Part shown: positions 62,073 through 64,000 of the stretch, in pieces
Position numbering within the stretch: position 1 is the first letter of the stretch
Layout: each line of letters begins with the position of its first letter
Assembly (NCBI GenBank): GCA_024640345.1
Contig: JAHEFD010000004.1
Coordinates: 42,371 to 106,370 of the forward strand
Direction of reading: 5' to 3'
DNA length: 64,000 nucleotides
Source: Woeseiaceae bacterium
GTDB taxonomy: Bacteria > Pseudomonadota > Gammaproteobacteria > Steroidobacterales > Woeseiaceae
Made by a program: the position numbers and the translations under genes
Notes under the pieces: model-generated
Seen by the model: the letters and a program-made list of their open reading frames with translations, nothing else
What the model was told of the DNA's origin: nothing
Databases searched by the model: none

Positions 62073-63131
62073 ATGAACGTTAAACCACTTTTTAAACTGA
62101 TGGTCGAAAAAAAGGCCTCTGATCTTTTTTTCGCGCCGTTTGCACCGGCTAAAATAAAAATTGATGGCAAGATCATGCCAGTCAATAAACTCGAGATGAC
62201 GCCGAAGATGGTGAAGCAGGCGGCGATTGAGTTGATGACTGAAGAGCAACTTGACACTTTCATGCGCGAGCTCGAGATTGATTTCGCCATTTCAGAGCCT
62301 GGCCTCGGTCGTTTTCGTGTGAATGTATTTCACCAGCGCGGCAACGTGTCGATGGTACTGCGCTATATCACCGCGGAACTGCCGACACTGGATGAACTTG
62401 GCATGCCCGAGCAAATGAAGGAACTGGTCATGCTCCGGCGCGGCCTGATCCTGATGGTTGGTGCGACGGGTAGCGGTAAGTCAACAACTCTTGCCGCGAT
62501 GATCAATTACCGCAACGAGAAAACTTCCTCGCATATTATTACCGTCGAGGATCCGATCGAATTCCTGCATCCCAACAAGCAATCCATTGTCAACCAGCGT
62601 GAAGTCGGACTGGATACGAAGTCATATGGCCGCGCATTAAAAAGCGCCATGCGCGGTGCGCCCGATGTACTGCAAATTGGCGAGGTGCGTGATCGCGAGT
62701 CGATGCAATCTGCGATCGATATGGCTGGCACGGGCCATCTCGTACTTGGCACATTACATTCCAATAACGCGCCGGAAACACTCGATCGGATCATCAACAT
62801 GTTCCCCCAGGAACAGCACAAGCAGGTTTTCATGGACCTCGGTCACTACCTGCGTGCAATTCTTTCGCAACGTCTCGTTCGCGCCAGAACGGGTAAACGT
62901 GTCGCTGCCGTAGAGCTGATGATCAATACGCCGCACATCAAGGACCTGATCCTGAAAGGTGATATCGCCGAAGTGAAAGATGCTCTCAAGGATTCCGGCG
63001 AGAAGGGAATGCAGAACTTCGACGAGGCACTTCTGAGCCTTTACAAGGCGGGAACGATTACGCTTGAGGAAGCTATGTCACACGCGGATTCGCGTTCCAA
63101 TCTCGAGGCCAAGGTCAATTTTGGCGGCTGA
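62073..63131 (+). CDS. Third PilT/PilU-family ATPase
   Basis: 352 residues with the same domain order as PilU: ASDLFFAPFAPAKIKIDGK, Walker A GATGSGKST (130-138), TVEDPIEFLHPN, a slightly changed Walker B region (LQIGEVRDRESM rather than VILIGEIRD), His box HLVLGTLHSNN, and no PilT-type AIRNLIREGK. It is a paralogue of PilU. It follows pilU by 24 bases, so the three are one operon. Whether it acts in the same retraction motor or in another pilus system is unknown. Confidence 0.92.
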   Translation: MNVKPLFKLMVEKKASDLFFAPFAPAKIKIDGKIMPVNKLEMTPKMVKQAAIELMTEEQLDTFMRELEIDFAISEPGLGRFRVNVFHQRGNVSMVLRYITAELPTLDELGMPEQMKELVMLRRGLILMVGATGSGKSTTLAAMINYRNEKTSSHIITVEDPIEFLHPNKQSIVNQREVGLDTKSYGRALKSAMRGAPDVLQIGEVRDRESMQSAIDMAGTGHLVLGTLHSNNAPETLDRIINMFPQEQHKQVFMDLGHYLRAILSQRLVRARTGKRVAAVELMINTPHIKDLILKGDIAEVKDALKDSGEKGMQNFDEALLSLYKAGTITLEEAMSHADSRSNLEAKVNFGG

Positions 63132-63153
63132 TGTCTGAAGCTGGAATCATCGG

Positions 63154-63354
63154 CTATTTTCGCAGAAACCAGAGAATCAGAGACACCATTGCGCTGAGGA
63201 CAATCATCGTCGCCAGCGGGAAATAGAAGCGAAAATTTTCGCGATCGATGACGATGTCTCCGGGCAATCGCCCAAACGGCAATTTGCTGAGCCAAGGCCA
63301 GCCGATCCCGACAAGCAGGACCAGCAAGCCAATGATGATTATCGTTTTCTGCAT
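63154..63354 (-). CDS. DUF2905-family small membrane protein
   Basis: 66 residues with two hydrophobic segments (about 4-22 and 45-63) around KLPFGRLPGDIVIDRENFRFYFPL, the DUF2905 signature. Function unknown. It starts 3 bases after the stop of the preceding gene on the same strand, so they are co-transcribed. Confidence 0.92.
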   Translation of the reverse strand: MQKTIIIIGLLVLLVGIGWPWLSKLPFGRLPGDIVIDRENFRFYFPLATMIVLSAMVSLILWFLRK

Positions 63355-63357
63355 GAG

Positions 63358-64000
63358 CTAGTTGGGTGTCAGCACGCCTCGTCCCGGCGTCCATGGGACA
63401 CCTGCTGCGTCAAGTGAATTCAGCAAATTCCGGTAATCACGATCAATGAGCTGACTTAGCTGATCGCTGATGTCGCTGTATTCGTCCTGTGCAATCGACA
63501 GCGACTGGCCCTGAGTACTCGTCGGACCGTAGGCATTGGTGTTCGGGCTGTAGGCCGCATGACGCAATCGGCTGGTTACGGGTACCGGCCCATTGATTGA
63601 ATAACGACCCGCCGTAGTATTTCCCGACAGTCGATCACGTTGCCCGATCAATCGTTTCTCAATTGAATTGGCTTCAGCGTACAGCGCCATATCGGCGGTT
63701 GAGTTTTGCAGCGATTCTTCAATGGCATCAAGCTGCTTCAGTATCTCGTCAATCGTTTTCAAGGTGCCACTCACCGCACGAACCATTTCATCAACCTGGC
63801 GTTGAAATGCGATTCTTTGCTGTTGCGATGATCCCGGCAGGGTTGGTTCGCGGATGGAGACGACTTCGAATGTCTGGTCCTGATCGAGATCACTGAGTGC
63901 CCCGTCTATTCGCTGCTGCATGGCAACCTTGTACGTACCGGGCGCGACCAGCACTCCGGCCGCGCTGCTGTTCTCATTACGTTCCGTCTCCGGCAGCCAC
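63358..64000 (-). CDS. C-terminal part of a large secreted protein (sortilin/VPS10-like), cut by the window edge
   Basis: The frame is open through the right edge, so only the last 214 or so codons are present. The visible part has a beta-strand segment ending GVLVAPGTYKVAMQQRIDG, then helical heptad regions (QRQVDEMVRAVSGTLKTIDEILKQLD) and a Ser/Asn/Tyr-rich stretch before the terminal DYRNLLNSLDAAGVPW. This fits the C-terminus of the glycosyl-hydrolase/VPS10-like BNR-repeat proteins of gammaproteobacteria. The function of such proteins is not settled. Confidence 0.6.
   Translation of the reverse strand, partial: WLPETERNENSSAAGVLVAPGTYKVAMQQRIDGALSDLDQDQTFEVVSIREPTLPGSSQQQRIAFQRQVDEMVRAVSGTLKTIDEILKQLDAIEESLQNSTADMALYAEANSIEKRLIGQRDRLSGNTTAGRYSINGPVPVTSRLRHAAYSPNTNAYGPTSTQGQSLSIAQDEYSDISDQLSQLIDRDYRNLLNSLDAAGVPWTPGRGVLTPN

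Noticed and set aside
1..64000. CRISPR arrays, insertion sequences, prophage, rRNA genes
   Set aside because: I saw no spaced direct repeats, transposase or integrase motifs, phage structural genes, or rRNA-like sequence. I could not run a systematic search.
63358..64000. A complete short gene starting at GTG 63954
   Set aside because: The frame stays open to the right edge without a stop, so the visible piece is the 3' part of a longer gene.

Overview
The window looks like one contiguous piece of a gammaproteobacterial chromosome, probably a free-living marine or sediment lineage. The evidence is the gene set and gene order: the yggS-proC-yggT-yggU block divergent from pilT/pilU, the Kdo kinase/heptosyltransferase/LpxL lipid A genes, glnE, ppnN, a two-domain PilT/PilU set, a CysB-type regulator facing a cysteine synthase, and htpG. 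Base composition is even, apart from one AT-rich intergenic island at 37.8-38.1 kb. I saw no rRNA, no convincing tRNA, no CRISPR array, no prophage and no insertion sequence. I would not name a genus from this sequence alone.

Layout. 0-4.4 kb: a methylthioribose-phosphate isomerase/class II aldolase pair, a divergent Omp85-type barrel, then folD with a structured leader that may encode a 6S-like RNA. 4.6-11.3 kb: DoxX, thiopurine methyltransferase, cupin, aminotransferase, a beta-lactamase-like lipoprotein, and a run of small orphan membrane or secreted proteins. 11.5-16.7 kb: parvulin, an isoquinoline-oxidoreductase-type molybdoenzyme (two subunits), an acyltransferase, and a tight three-gene unit (Imm10-like, DUF1272, GIY-YIG). 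16.8-25 kb: metallo-hydrolase, NERD protein, ABC ATPase, MATE exporter, PF10118 protein, dienelactone hydrolase-like lipoprotein and small membrane proteins. 25.0-27.5 kb is the most interesting part. It holds a dense array of GC-rich hairpins, then a small secreted protein gene preceded by a sigma-54 promoter, three tandem palindromes, and a divergent PAS-PAS-AAA+-Fis activator gene. Together these form an apparently self-contained regulatory circuit.

27.5-37.8 kb: PBP4 (dacB), SH3-domain protein, cysB, cysK, a GGDEF-EAL protein with a degenerate cyclase site, glnE and a zinc-finger protein. 38.1-44.1 kb: envelope genes (heptosyltransferase, kdkA, lpxL, MltD-like lytic transglycosylase, L,D-transpeptidase). 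44.1-48.7 kb: ppnN, three small orphan genes, and htpG with a heat-shock-type promoter. 48.7-56 kb: osmolyte ABC transporter, msrB, FKBP lipoprotein, OmpA-like protein, a coiled-coil/HhH membrane protein, rocD and an alpha/beta hydrolase. 56-64 kb: HU-like protein, DUF4426 lipoprotein, yggU-yggT-proC-yggS, then three consecutive PilT/PilU-family retraction ATPases (two is usual), a DUF2905 protein and the 3' part of a large secreted protein that runs off the right edge.

Start codons were moved from the longest possible reading frame wherever a Shine-Dalgarno sequence, a family N-terminus or a stop/start overlap favoured an internal start. Those choices are explained per gene. All functional calls come from reading motifs in translated sequence; no database search was run.
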